A DNA stretch of 64,000 nt from Henricia sp. BOLD:AAB3569 (Eukaryota; Echinodermata; Asteroidea; Spinulosida; Echinasteridae). The stretch is taken from positions 1,984,001 through 2,048,000 of the forward strand of contig JBBELK010000096.1 of NCBI GenBank assembly GCA_037783545.1. The letters run 5' to 3'. Shown here piece by piece: positions 36,517 through 48,164 of the stretch; within the stretch, counting starts at the first letter, position 1; each line of letters opens with the position of its first letter. The position numbers and the translations under genes are program-made. Under the pieces are notes generated by a model. The model did not search any database, was not told the origin of the DNA, and saw only the letters and a program-made list of their open reading frames with translations.

Positions 36517-37894
36517 TGTGGAGGGGCGCTATTTTTATTTGTTCAACGATAATTAAAGAGAAGATTTTGGTTGATTGTTATCGATTGATGATGTTCAAAA
36601 GTTATCCAACTAGCCTTGGGTCCCGATGATTTAATTACAAAGTCTGATTTCTTGATTTGACACGATTGAACAAAATCTATTCGAGGGTTCTTTGTTGGCT
36701 GAAAAATTGTTTATTGTCAGGCAGCTGCAAAGTGGAGCGGTGAAAGTTCCAACCGCACGACGATCGAGCACACGAGGAACAGCATGGAAAAGAACAAACA
36801 ATACACCATAAGTTAAACATAATAGTCAAAAGTACACAATAAGACGAATAAAAATATCAAGCTCTTACAAGTTAAATTTATGCAACTTGTTTCAACACCA
36901 ACGCATGTGCGACTGATCTGGAGTCTACAACACAAGCAGGGCTAGTGCGTGAGCACACGCACAAATTGTTATAGTACTTCTGTGCACTAGACTAGCACTA
37001 GCAGAGTCTATTTAAGTTCTAGAACTGATATACTCAAAATCAAGGAAACCTGTCAGTAAAACTTATCACCAAACTGTCGTATGACCCAAATTTAGTGACA
37101 AAGTTCTCTTGTTATGTGACCTTTAAACAAAACTCGAAAAGCAATAGCACCTCGTGCAGTGCAATCGCACAAATTACAGTTGGTAATCCTCAAATTTACG
37201 GGGTACATGTAGATACAGTATATAGTATGTGTCACCCAGTCTGCCAAAAACAATGGAATTTGCTCACTTAAATCCTGCAGGTTTTGTGTAAATGTGCAAA
37301 TAATCATTTTAAACCCAAATGCAACACTACAACCTAAAAATAATGTTTCATTTCTCATGTACTAGTCATATAAGGGTCTGGTCACATGAGGGCGCTGTTC
37401 ATCTCTAACGGTGCATCAGGATAGAACTGATATGGGGGATTAACTCCATAAAAACTCTCCCATGACCAATTGCTCCTCAAAAGGTACTTGTATAAATGAC
37501 TCTGAATCAAATTTAACAAGCACAAGCTCTAATTTAAACCAAAAATCGGCCGCAAGAATGTAAACGGGCCGCATAGCCACGCCCACCGGGCCGTATTCAT
37601 TTGCGTAGGTCGCCATCTTAGCTTTTTGAGCGACACAAAATTACGCTAGAAAACACCTTTTCAAAACGCCACAAATAATGCAACATACTCAATATGGACT
37701 CTGAAAGCCCAGCGGTCACTCTAGTTGATAGAAAACCGAATATTTAAGGTTTAACAAGCGAGAAATGTACCTGCAAAGTGGAGCGGTGAAAGTTCCAACC
37801 GCACGACGATCGGGCACACGAGGAACAGCCCAGCCGTCGCGTGGTGGCGATATCACTACTCCACGGTCAAGCAGGGAGCTTTACGGGCTCCACA
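36517..37894 (-). repeat. LTR of second gypsy element (3' in element orientation)
   Basis: 1378 bp starting TGTGGAGGGGCGC and ending GGGCTCCACA. It matches the right-hand LTR almost throughout apart from a roughly 35-bp length difference near 37057 and the LINE inserted in the other copy. Confidence 0.85.
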
Positions 37895-38078
37895 ATCTTC
37901 CAAAACCTATCCATGTCGTCGCCCCGACGACTAAATTCCTAGAAACACGTACTATAAGGCAACAATTTTAAAAAGGCAACATTCAATAAGTAAAATCTGC
38001 AAAACACCAACTACACCCCTGTAGATGTACGTGAAAGGTTTATGCAAAATTGGGATTCGTTCTCCAACCCAGGGGATC

Positions 38079-41000
38079 CTAGTCTGAATCAGATGAGGTG
38101 TCAGTATTCTGCTCAGGAGTTACCATCTGATTGACCTGGTTCAGTAGCCTAAGTACACTGGACTGAAACCTTTCAGGTGGCTTTCCCTTAGTCGTACGCT
38201 TCGAGCGGCGAACAGGTAGCAGAGGCTCAGAAATCCCGTCATCTGTCGTGGGAGGCTCAGTCCCTCTGCAGATCATGTTAGCCTGGGGCTCCTGGGTATC
38301 TGGCGTAGGCGTAACATCTACCTTGACGTCAATAAGTACTCTATCCTCTAGGATTGATTGAGATAGGGTACCCGAATCCGAAGTATCTGCTGCAGACTGG
38401 CTCGGTTCAGAGACATGTGCACTTGGTTCAGTCTTTAGGGTGGGGGTGAGGTATCTTGGAGCGTTGCTGGGATGGGCTTAGGTGCCGAGGCATGTGCATC
38501 ACTCGACGGAACACTATCTTCAACATCGGGTGGTGGCTCAACTGTCGATGACCAAGTGATGACCTTGCCAACATTGGTATCGCTGCTCGATGAAGAATGG
38601 GAGGGGTCAGTGGCAGAGGAGTCGGAGCTTGGTGACTCAGAACGTTCGGGGTGAACATCCCAGGGGCAGTGCTTCAACTCTGCACGATGAAGAACCAGAT
38701 CTCTCGCCCAGATGAGTTGCGGACAATGTACACAGGCTGGCCTTCAAAGGGGCGCCCGGTCACCATATATGGCTCGCTTTCCCAAAAGTCCTGGATCTTA
38801 GCTCTACCCCTGCGGGTACGGTCACGGACAAGCACATGTTCGCCTCTGTTTAGTGGTCGTTCAAAAATGTCCCGGTCATGGTAGGTCTTCCTAGCTGCTG
38901 CACATTTGTCAATATTAGACGTCGCGATCTTTCGAGCATGTTCCATCTGCTTACAGTGCCTCTGGACGTAAGCGTGAGGGGTATTCGCGCATACCTGTGG
39001 GAAATCAACGCCCAAGAGCAGGTGCTGTGGAAGACGAGAAGTCCTTCCGAACATGAGGTACGCCGGCTCATAACCAGTAGTCGAATGTGATGTATTGTTG
39101 TACAGAGCCACAAGATGGGGGAGACTCTCAGTCCACCTAGACTTCTTCTCTGCTGGGAGTGTCTTCAGGAGGTTATGAAGGGTCCTATTAAACCGTTCAC
39201 ATTGGCCGTTTCCTTGTGGCCGGTACGGGTTGGTGTGTGAATGGCTGACCCCATAGAGGGAGCAAAGTTCATGTACCACTTTGGCTTCGAAGCATTTCCC
39301 ATTGTCTGAGTGGATTCGGAGAGGTGCTCCGAACGGGTTGATTATGTGCTTTACCAGGACCTTCGCAACTGTTTCAGCCTTTTGATTTTTAGTAGGAACA
39401 GCCCATACAAACTTGCTGAACACGTCTGTAATTACCAACACATTCTCATACCCATCGGAAGATGGCTCCAGTAGGGTGAAGTATATTGCAAGTACTTCCA
39501 TGGGTGCGGTGGCTCGCAGGGTGCCCAGAGGGGGCCGTGTGTGTCGATTTGGCGGCTTAGCAATCCCACATCTTTTGCACTGCTGGCACCAGAATTTAAC
39601 CTCAGTCTCCATCCGAAGCCAGAAAAAGAGAGGTCGGATCAACCGCAGGGTCCGTTTGGCACCAAAGTGCCCTCCGTATTCATGCAGGTATATTAGTACC
39701 GTCTTCGTAAGCTCCGCTGGAACAACCAAGCGGTCTCCTTGGACCCCATCGGGAAAGGTCCAACGACGGAAAAGAACTCCATCCCTGAAATACGGTTGAC
39801 TGCGATGCTTCAGAATTTTGTCAACATCACTCATTCTTGTTGCTCTTTCTTCCTTGGACGGCTTCTTTCCCCCTTCCAGGTATGAGATAACATTGCTCAG
39901 AATGACATCAGCTCTCTGATACTGTCGCAACTGAGGAGCTGTAAACCCCGGTAAGGAGCAACTACCCTTGCAATCAGACACTTGGATGTGATAACACAGT
40001 GCGGGTGGTACGTCAGTGCCCTCTGGCAGATGATCAACGATCCCTGCAATTGCAGCAGAAGTCATGTCTATGTCGCTTCCAGTAGCTCCATCCTGGGAAT
40101 TAATCGGGTATTGGGCTGGCAGTCTAGAAAGGGCATCCGCTGCCTGGTTAACCTTCCCTGGCCGGTACTCCAGTTGGTAATTGAAAGACGAGAGTTGCTG
40201 TACCCATCTGAGTTCCGTGACGCTTAGGTTAGCGGTGTCGATATACTTCAAAGGGTTGTGGTCGGTGTAGACTATGCATTGGTTTCCCAGAAGATAGTCA
40301 TGAAACGCCTGACACATCGCCCACTTAATGGCCAACAGTTCTAGTTTGAAGGCAAAGTAATTTCGATCGACCCTTCTCAACGATCGATATGCATAGGCTA
40401 TTACAGCCTTGGTCCCATCTGCGAGCCTCTGGGATAGCACAGCACCCAGACCAGAGGTGCTTGCGTCTGTCTCCACGGCAACGAAAAATCTGCAAATTTC
40501 AGCACCGGCGCTTGGATCAACTTCTGCTTGAGGGTCACAAATGCTTCCCGGGCCTTCTCGTCTAACTCTACCCTATCCTCTCCTGCCTTACCTCCTCTCT
40601 TACCCCGAGGGCCCTGCAAGTAAACATAAAGAGGCGATCTGGATGAACTTCCGGAAGAACCCCATGAAACCCAGGAATGACCGCAGTTGTTTTACCATCC
40701 GGGGCTCTGGCCAATCTTTCACAATTATCACTTTGTCAGGGTCTGGCTTGACACCCTCACCAGCAATCACCAAGTGTCCCAAGTATTTTACAACTGGCTT
40801 GAAGAACCCACATTTCTTGGGCTTTAACTTTAGCCCGAACTGCTGGAGTCGAGAGAACACAAACTCCAAGCGTTTCAAGTGCTCATCGAACGTGCTGGAG
40901 TAGACGATCACATCATCTAAATATATGAGAAGACTCTCTAGGGCCTGGTCACCGAGGCAGCGCTGCATAACTCTCTGAAATGTGGCTGGACTGTTGCATA

Positions 41001-42156
41001 AGCCGAAGGGTAAGCGAGTGTACTCCCACAACCCGAATAAGGGGGTCACGTACTACGAAGGCGGTTTTTTTCCATATCCTGCTCCGACATTGCAACTTGG
41101 TAGTATCCAGAAGTTAGATCCAATACGCTAAAATACTTAGAGCCCCCAAGTGCCTGCAGAGACTCGTCGATGCGGGGAAGAGGGAATGAACTTTTCCTCG
41201 TCACAGAGTTTAACCGACGGTAGTCCACACACAAGCGAATGGATTGATCTCGTTTTCTGACAACCACAATCGAGGATGCCCATGGGCTGTCGCTCTCTCT
41301 AATTATGCCAGCGTCTAACAATTCTTGAATGTGTTGTCTCACCTCACGATGTTGGGATGGAGGGAGAGAACGGTAGCGTTGTTTGATAGGGGCCGAGTCT
41401 CCGGTTTCTATGGTGTGCTTAACTTCATCGAAGTACCCGAGATCTCTGTCATGTCGGGAGAACAGACAGCTGTATTTTTGCAGCAAAAACTCAAACTGCG
41501 ATCTCTGCTCCTGGGTGAGGCCTTCTCCCATGTCAACCATACCTAGCGCAACCGCAAATTTGCCATCCTTTACCCTAACCAGGGAACTCTTAATAGTCCG
41601 ATCTCCGATGGCAGACTACACTACAGCTTTCATCCGGTTCTAGGACAGCGCAGTACTCCATGTGATCTGGGCCAGGTCGAGCTGATGCTTCTCTGGCGGG
41701 CACTGCAAGCGGGGCTTTACGGGGCAGGTATGCACGGCTAATGGGCCGCGTGTTTGTATGGAACTGGACACGTTTTTCGGTTGCCATCATCGCCTGATGC
41801 CAAATCTGTTCTGAGTCACCAGTCTGTAAGCGCTTGAAATGCTCATTCGCGGGTAGTGCAATTAGAGCAGACCAGCACTGGGATAGTATATTCATACCTA
41901 GGATGCCCTGGGTCAGTGGGGGCACTGAATTGTTTGCCTCCCAGAGAACGAGAACCACACTATTAGGTACGGTTATGCCTAAGGCCCTTACATCTACTTC
42001 AAAGTACCCTAGATAAGGAAGCTCAACACCATTCGCAGCGCAAAGCTGAAAATTGTTTAAATCTTTAAGTTTATAACCTCTTTCCCTGAAATAGGATCGG
42101 TAACAACTCTCCGTAATTGTCGTTACCATAGAACCAGTGTCCATTAAGCAGTCCAC
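38079..42156 (-). pseudogene. Pol region of second gypsy element: PR-RT-RH-INT
   Basis: Minus strand. The protease shows the active-site pattern MDTGSMVT (about 42143). The RT shows SPWASSIVVVRKRD and the active-site motif YLDDVIVYS (about 40915). RNase H starts METDASTSGLGAVLSQ and includes YTDHNPLKY. The integrase shows the zinc-binding YGGHFGAKRTLRLI then CQQCKRCG, and core motifs IHSDNGKCFEA and GQCERFNRT (about 39700-39180). A basic tail RRSKRTTKGKPPERFQ lies near 38200. This is the ordinary Ty3/gypsy order, unlike the element at 3265-10356. Fossil with several breaks. Confidence 0.85.
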
Positions 42157-42163
42157 TTGCGTC

Positions 42164-43421
42164 TCATCGAAGAGTACCGTGACTGCATAGCAGTCGGCTA
42201 CCAGCCGTGATTTGGGGGATTTGGAGCCATCGGGTTTCCCTCGGGTTGTTTAGCTCCCAACAACCCAGGGGGAGCGTTTCCCGGCATCTGTTGTTCACCA
42301 CGAACATTGGGAAGAGGCGCAGATCTATTTCCGTCCCTGCGGGGAGACTGGTACACTGGTACACATTCTGCTGACGGGGCCTTGGGCCCTCTCTGGCAAA
42401 GTGTCCTTCTTCATTACAGTTGTAACAGCGGAAGGTCGTGGGCATCGGACGGTTACGTGAGGCAATGGTCGGTGGCTGAAGGGTTTGTAAGGTCTGGAGG
42501 ACCAGTTCCATTTGCTGGCTCAGTCGATCCATCGCGTCTTCTTTACATTGCATTGTGGCCACTACTGGACGCCGGTGCACTGGGAGGGGCCCCTGCTCCC
42601 TCTCAGCACGTTTCAGTGCCCAATCTTTCAAGTCCACGAAGGAAATATCAGGGCGACGATCTAGCAGGTCGGGAGCCGAGATGCGCTTGCAAGTTATCCA
42701 CTCCCAGCCCGTCCACGAACTGTTCTCGAATGATTCGGTCTGGTTCCGTGAAGAGGTGTGGGTTTTTTTTTTGCACACGAAGGAAAATCTGCTGTAGGAC
42801 AACGGCAAAATCTCTCACAGTCTCACCAGGCTCCTGTCGGCGTTCTAAAAATTCCCGTTGCAACTCGCTGCTGGTCGAAGTTTCCCCATAAGAGGTCTGA
42901 AGGAATGTCAAGACACCCTCGATGTCAGAGCCAGATGTAAACAGTGCTTTGGCCTCAATCCTGGGGCTGCCACGGAGAGCGTCCAGGAGGAATTGGCTTT
43001 TTGGGTCTTCCGGTACGCCGTAACGTTTTATGGCATACTTGATGGATGTGACAAATTCATCGATGGGGACCTTGCCAGCACCCTCTTCTTTTCAGTTGAA
43101 TACAGGTATTTTGCGTTCGGGTGCCATAACTATGGTTGGGGCTACTGGAGTGGGGATAGCACTAGTCACAGGCTTCTGCGGGCACACAACCTCGTATGTG
43201 GTCTCCTCCCCCCTCCACCCATCGGCCGGGGGTAACACGTTCCCGCCCACTATAGCCAATACGATGTCCTCATGATCATTGTCTATGTGCTCCAGTAGAC
43301 CGGTAGCTTCTGGCCAGTAGCTGTGGAGTGTTGACAGAGGCAATTTCCCCTCCACCAGACTAAACCGTAGGGATTTAGTTTCCTTCGATGCTTTAACTCG
43401 TATGGTGGTAGCCATAGTCAC
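42164..43421 (-). pseudogene. Gag region of second gypsy element
   Basis: Minus strand. The N-terminal part carries KASKETKSLRFSLVEGKLP. A middle part has LQREFLERRQEPGETVRDFA, the usual capsid-end pattern of Ty3/gypsy Gag, and a CCHC-like knuckle begins CYNCNEEGHFAREG (about 42425-42385). It is followed by the protease. Fossil. Confidence 0.7.
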
Positions 43422-43478
43422 ATTACATTAGTCTCGACGCAAAGTAGTGACTTCGTATTTGCTGCCCGACTCGCAACC

Positions 43479-43494
43479 AATCCCACTTCTGACA
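43479..43494 (-). other. Primer-binding site, tRNA-Leu type
   Basis: On the minus strand TGTCAGAAGTGGGATT lies two bases inside the 5' LTR. It matches the complement of the 3' end of tRNA-Leu(CAG), TGGTGTCAGAAGTGGGATT, except at the first bases. Confidence 0.65.
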
Positions 43495-43496
43495 CA

Positions 43497-45628
43497 TGTG
43501 GAGGGGCGCTATTTTTATTTGTTCAACGATAATTAAAGAGAAGATGTTGGTTGATTGTTATCGATTGATGATGTTCAAAAGTTATCCAACTAGCCTTGGG
43601 TCCCGATGATTTAATTACAAAGTCTGATTTCTTGATTTGACATGATTGAACAAAATCTATTCGAGGGTTCTTTGTTGGCTGAAAAATTGTTTATTGTCAG
43701 GCAGCTGCAAAGTGGAGCGGTGAAAGTTCCAACCGCACGACGATCGGGCACACAAGGAACAGCATGGAAAAGAACAAACAATACACCATAAGTTAAACAT
43801 AATAGTCAAAAAGTACACAATAAGACGAATAAAAATATCAAGCTCTTACAAGTTAAAATTATGCAACTTGTTTCAACACCAACACATGTGCGACTGATCT
43901 GGAGTCTACAACACAAGCAGGGCTAGTGCGTGAGCACAAGCACAAATTGTTATAGTACTTGTGTGCACTAGACTAGCAGAGTCTATTTAAGTTCTAGAAC
44001 TGATATACTCAAAATCAAGGAAACCTGTCAGTACACAACTGGTACATGTTTTCCTTAAAACTCATCAGTCATCACCAAACTGTCGTATAACCCAAATTTA
44101 GTGACAAAGTTCTCTTGTTATACCTTTAAACCAAACTCGAAAAGCAATAGCACCTCGTGCAGTGCAATCGCACAAATTACAGTTGGTAATCCTCAAATTT
44201 ACGGGGTACATGTAGATACAGTATATAGTATGTGTCACCCAGTCTGCCAAAACCAATGGAATTTGCTCACTAAAATCCTGCAGGTTTTGTGTAAATGTGC
44301 AAATAATCCTTTTAAACCCAAATGCAACACTACAACCTAAAAATAATGTTTCATTTCTCATGTACCAGTCATATAAGGGTCTGGTCACATGAGGGCGCTG
44401 TTCATCTCTAACGGTGCATCAGGATAGAACTGATATGGGGGATTAACTCCATAAAAACTCTCCCATGACCAATTGCTCCTCAAAAGGTACTTGTATAAAT
44501 TACTCTGAATCAAATTTAACAAGCACAAGCTCTAATTTAAACCAAAAATCGGCCGCAAGAATGGAAACGGGCCGCATAGCCACGCCCACCGGGCCGTATT
44601 CATTTGCGTAGGTCGCCATCTTAGCTTTTTGAGCGACACAAAATTACGCTAGAAAACACCTTTTTAAAACGCCACAAATAATGCAACATACTCAATTTCA
44701 TTTCATTTCAGAGTTTATTGCCATTTGTTCACATGAAAACGAACATAGGAATTTTCCTTGCGTCAGCTTACACACAAAATACCACCATTACAACCACCAC
44801 CAATACAGTCACAATACTAAAAATCAACAATATATGTAATCAATAATGATACAAGTAAAACAATTACAGTTGTAGGCAAGAACTCTTAAAATTATCGACC
44901 TTGCCAATAAAACAATTAGTTGCATATACAATTACAGCTTAGATAGAACTCTAACCGCTTGCGGGTAAAAACTATTGGTAAAACGAGTTGTTTTTGTTTT
45001 CAGAGCGCGATAGCGACGACCTGACGGGAGCAATGTAAAAAGATAATTGGCTGGATGTGTTGAATCTTGTGCAATGAGCTTGGCGCGTCGAAGCAAGCAC
45101 TTCTCATACACGCTCTCAAGTGAAGGCAAATCTGCATTTATGATTCTAGACGCGGTTCTGACCACACGATTAAGTCTGGCTTTATCCTTTGCAGAGGCAC
45201 TGCCAAACCATACAGTGATTGAACAAGTTAACACACTCTCAATCACTGCTCTATAGAAGTTCACCATAGTCTGCTTACTCACACCAAACACTTTAAGACG
45301 TCTCACAAAATAGAGTCTCTGTTGGGCTTTCTTTATAATACAATTCATATTCTCCGCCCAGTTCAGATCGTGATAGATAACGGTGCCTAAGAATTTAAAT
45401 TGTTCAACATAATCAACAGATTGATATGGACTCTGAAAGCCCAGCGGTCACTCTAGTTAATAGAAAACCGAATATTTAAGGTTTAACAAGCGAGAAATGT
45501 ACCAGCAAAGTGGAGCGGTGAAAGTTCCAACCGCACGACGATCGGGCACACGAGGAACAGCCCAGCCGTCGCGTGGTGGCGCTATCACTACTCCACGGTC
45601 AAGCAGGGAGCACTTTACGGGCTCCACA
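43497..45628 (-). repeat. LTR of second gypsy element (5' in element orientation), LINE-interrupted
   Basis: 2132 bp including a LINE fragment at 44697-45424; without it about 1404 bp. It starts TGTGGAGGGGCGC and ends GGGCTCCACA. It is bounded on its inner side by a tRNA-Leu-type primer site. Confidence 0.85.
44697..45424 (-). mobile_element. 5'-truncated LINE (CR1/L2/Rex1-like) inserted in an LTR
   Basis: Minus strand. It encodes only the C-terminal part of a reverse transcriptase ORF: FKFLGTVIYHDLNWAENM, RLKVFGVSKQTMVNFYRA, SVLTCSITVWFG and LPSGRRYRALKTKTTRF. This is the typical end of Jockey-superfamily (CR1/L2/Rex1-like) ORF2. After the stop come about 230 bp of 3' UTR and an AATAAACTCTGAAATGAAAT tail with a short TGAAA repeat. 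The empty site is visible in the sister LTR (CATACTCAATATGGACTCT near 37690). Any target duplication is at most a couple of bases. Confidence 0.85.
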
Positions 45629-45840
45629 ATTAGGCACCAAATATTGCGTTCAGTATTAACTGTTTTTCATATTTTTGTAAAGTGAAAACTTCATAAGTTT
45701 AAAGCCATATTATCACTCGCATTGTAATTTGGTACTTTACTAGGAGTAAGAAAATTCCTTTAAAAGGTGACTTTTTTTAAACTGACGATGCTAAATTAAC
45801 CAAACTGTTCTACTTTTTAATCTTTCCACATCTAACGCAG
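45629..45840. other. Intron remnant between LTR element and TRAPPC4 exon
   Basis: No feature seen apart from the splice acceptor AG at 45839-45840, preceded by TTAATCTTTCCACATCTAACGCAG. Confidence 0.5.
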
Positions 45841-45967
45841 GTATTAAGTTGGTCGTTCTGGTCGACCCAAAGCAGGGCGGTATTGAAATTCTCCTGCGAA
45901 AAATCTACGAAGTTTACGCAGACTACGCGCTGAAAAATCCATTTTACTCCATCGATATGCCAATAAG
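45841..45967 (+). CDS. TRAPPC4: TRAPPC4 internal exon (longin C-terminal half)
   Basis: Acceptor AG at 45839-45840, donor GTAAGC at 45968. The 127-nt exon encodes [32 protein letters not shown] and [10 protein letters not shown], finishing in a split Arg. The family sequence has GIKFVVLADPRQAG and [25 protein letters not shown]. The exon begins only about 210 bp after the end of the second LTR element, so that insertion sits close to the splice acceptor. Confidence 0.95.
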
Positions 45968-46648
45968 GTAAGCTAGAGTTCAGATGTGTTGATCCACAGT
46001 GTGAACGCACAGTGGATTAGATCTTTCAAGATTAATGTACTTACATGTATTGGATCTGATCTTTTGTGGCATGCTCAAGTGTGAAAATGAAATCACAAGG
46101 GAATCCCACTTCCTGGCACAGTGTGTGTTGTATCTAATGCAATTTTTAAATCAGATCCTATGAGATATGTTCGTGTGAAAGCACTGTGAATCAGATCCTA
46201 GTAAATTGCTGTCTAATTGATTTGATTCGCAGGATATTGTCCACGTATAAATGTATATTAAATCACATTATAGTAGATTGATGCAATTTTTTGATCAGAA
46301 TCTCTGGGATATATACTCATGTGTGAATGCATGGTGAATCAGATCCTGGAAAAATGAGTGTATGATTGATCTTATAGAATGCTTGAGTGTGAATGGTTTT
46401 TGCATCAAATCTTTATAAATTGATGTGTGGTTGATCTGATACATCAAGCAAATGTTAGTCTGAATGCTCTGTGGATCAGATCAGAGCCGATTTATGACAT
46501 TTTTTGTTCAGATCCTCCGTTGTGATATCATACTGATTTGCTGCTTAAATTGTGATGTGTCAAAAAGTAGATCAAATTTGTGTCTGATCCACTGTAGAAA
46601 GATAAAGTGTGAACAGGATCTAAATAAAATTTAATTTGTATTCCCCAG
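45968..46648. repeat. TRAPPC4 last intron, degenerate GTGTGAATGC...GATC repeats
   Basis: Imperfect units of roughly 60-90 bp recur, with cores such as GTGTGAATGCATGGTGAATC, CAGATCCTGGAAAAATG and ATCAGATCCTA. The intron ends are mirrored (GATCCACAGTGTGAACGCAC near 45991, CACTGTAGAAAGATAAAGTG near 46594, GTGTGAACAGGATC near 46608). It looks like an old MITE that spread by internal tandem duplication and now fills nearly all of this 681-bp intron. Confidence 0.5.
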
Positions 46649-46727
46649 GTGCGATTTGTTCGACAGCAACTTGCAGGGAGTTCTCAAATCCATGGAGAGA
46701 TCCGGCGTGTATCCTGGGGGAATGTGA
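46649..46727 (+). CDS. TRAPPC4: TRAPPC4 last coding exon with stop
   Basis: Acceptor AG at 46647-46648. The exon completes the split Arg, encodes CDLFDSNLQGVLKSMERSGV and a short tail YPGGM, and ends with TGA at 46725-46727. The human protein continues CELFDQNLKLALEVAEKAG and a few residues, so length and position of the C-terminus agree with the family. The four visible exons supply about 161 codons, all in phase. Confidence 0.93.
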
Positions 46728-47037
46728 TGACATTGATCTCTATAGCATTGGCAATGGCTCTAGACATTGATCACGCCACCACCATCTTTGTCTTGTTCCC
46801 CGTGTGTGTTGGGCATGTACTGTGCATGTGCATGATCGGAGGCCACAATCGCCCAATCGCTATGAAAAAACTGTTTCTTCGTGATGCGCATTTGCCCGAC
46901 GGTGCCAAGCATGTGTGAAAGTGATGCACACCAAACAATTCCAATACATGTAACGGGATTTGGTTATGGGAAAGAACCAAGATGGCTGCACCATGATAAA
47001 GCTCTATACCAGGTAGGGGGCACGTCGCCCACTGTAA

Positions 47038-47043
47038 AATAAA
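47038..47043 (+). terminator. Candidate polyadenylation signal for TRAPPC4
   Basis: AATAAA lies about 310 nt after the TRAPPC4 stop codon, in CTGTAAAATAAAACC. No other canonical signal was noticed between the stop and this site. No transcript data are available to confirm use. Confidence 0.45.
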
Positions 47044-47109
47044 ACCTTTTTCATGCATGTATGGTTTTTGCCAAAAGAAGGGAATAGTGTATTAGGTACA
47101 TGTATGAAG

Positions 47110-47215
47110 CTGAACTACCCATCAAATTGTCATGGGTTCAAGTCCCACTGCGGCCAACTTTTCTGTATCCCTGGGCAAGACACTGAATCTCAATTGCCTC
47201 ATCGACCCAAGCAAT
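47110..47215 (+). repeat. SINE-like fragment with box B and Deu-type core
   Basis: GGTTCAAGTCCC at 47135-47146 is a good Pol III box B, followed by CCCTGGGCAAGACACT (47170-47185), the Deu-type motif also seen in the SINE at 35985-36262. Box A is not clear, so the 5' end is uncertain. Confidence 0.5.
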
Positions 47216-48160
47216 ATTTGGGGAGTTCTAGGAAAAATGTCACAATCAAAGTGCTGTTAAGTTGTGTGTTATGGCCAAACAGCCACCGAGAGAGAAATTT
47301 TACCATTCATTCAACACAAAAACCATGCATAGATTTTTCAGGTTTTCTAAAGTATTACTGCATCTACATGTATGTGGTTAAAATTTCTACAAGGCAGTTA
47401 ATTATCAACATTTTTTTTTTAGTTATGTAATGCTGTTGGTCCTGTTTTTGAAAGTTTTCCAATCATGTAATTACAATATCAAACTACAGTATAGTGCGGA
47501 TTGCGGACATACATAAAATAATCCCCACCACTCATATTGCGGGTGCGTGCGTGCCTGTTTTTGAAGGTAAGAAACGCCCCCTAACTCGCAAAATTCGAAC
47601 GCACAAAGTTTGCAAGAAATGGTGAGGGGTAACCATTCAAATAATATCGTTACAGCATTTTCGATTCCAGAAGTGTTTCCCATGGTCTCAGGCTGGATCC
47701 GAATTAGTGGCTTTGGCTGTTGCTATGCTGTTTCTAAGGACTTTCATTGTCAGCACATAGCAACAGCCATAGCCACAATTCGGCACAATTACATGATATG
47801 TGGCTCTTTATTTAGAAAGGAAAACGGGAGAGGGCCTATTGAGGGAGCATGCATTTGAAAGGGGTGCCTATTTGCGATTTTTCGGGTCTGCGCGGACCCG
47901 ATTTTAAAGGCAAAAAACGCCCCTAACCCGCAAAATTTGGAACGAAAATGGGTTCATACCGGCAGGCGAGTGCACCCCCACCCCGCAGACCACAACCTCC
48001 ACCTCCACCCACCGCCCCCCGCCTCCCGGTACCGGGTGCGTATAGCGCATTCTTTTAAGCTTCCAGCCCCTATATTTCACGAGCCAAAAGAGGGCGCTAC
48101 GGAAAACAAACCACAATCACAGACTTCAGGGGCGTTCACACTATCGTGGAAAAAATGTCT
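47216..48160. other. Downstream intergenic stretch
   Basis: No gene recognised. A small fold-back lies at 47695-47790: GAATTAGTGGCTTTGGCTG and GTTGCTATG are mirrored at 47756-47781, and the same arm is found inside FB1 at 930-970. A C-rich, G-poor tract occurs at 47970-48025. Nothing else is supported. Confidence 0.5.
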
Positions 48161-48164
48161 TTGC

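Larger units (their letters stand above)
36517..45628 (-). mobile_element. Ty3/gypsy LTR element, standard order (fossil)
   Basis: Minus-strand LTR retrotransposon with LTRs at 36517-37894 and 43497-45628 (the latter enlarged by an inserted LINE). LTRs start TGTGGAGG and end CTCCACA on the + strand. The coding order is gag, protease, RT, RNase H, integrase. The LTRs are closely similar, so the element is fairly young. The coding part is broken several times. No clear 5-bp target duplication is seen (GCTTA left, ATTAG right). I did not assign a clade. Confidence 0.88.
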
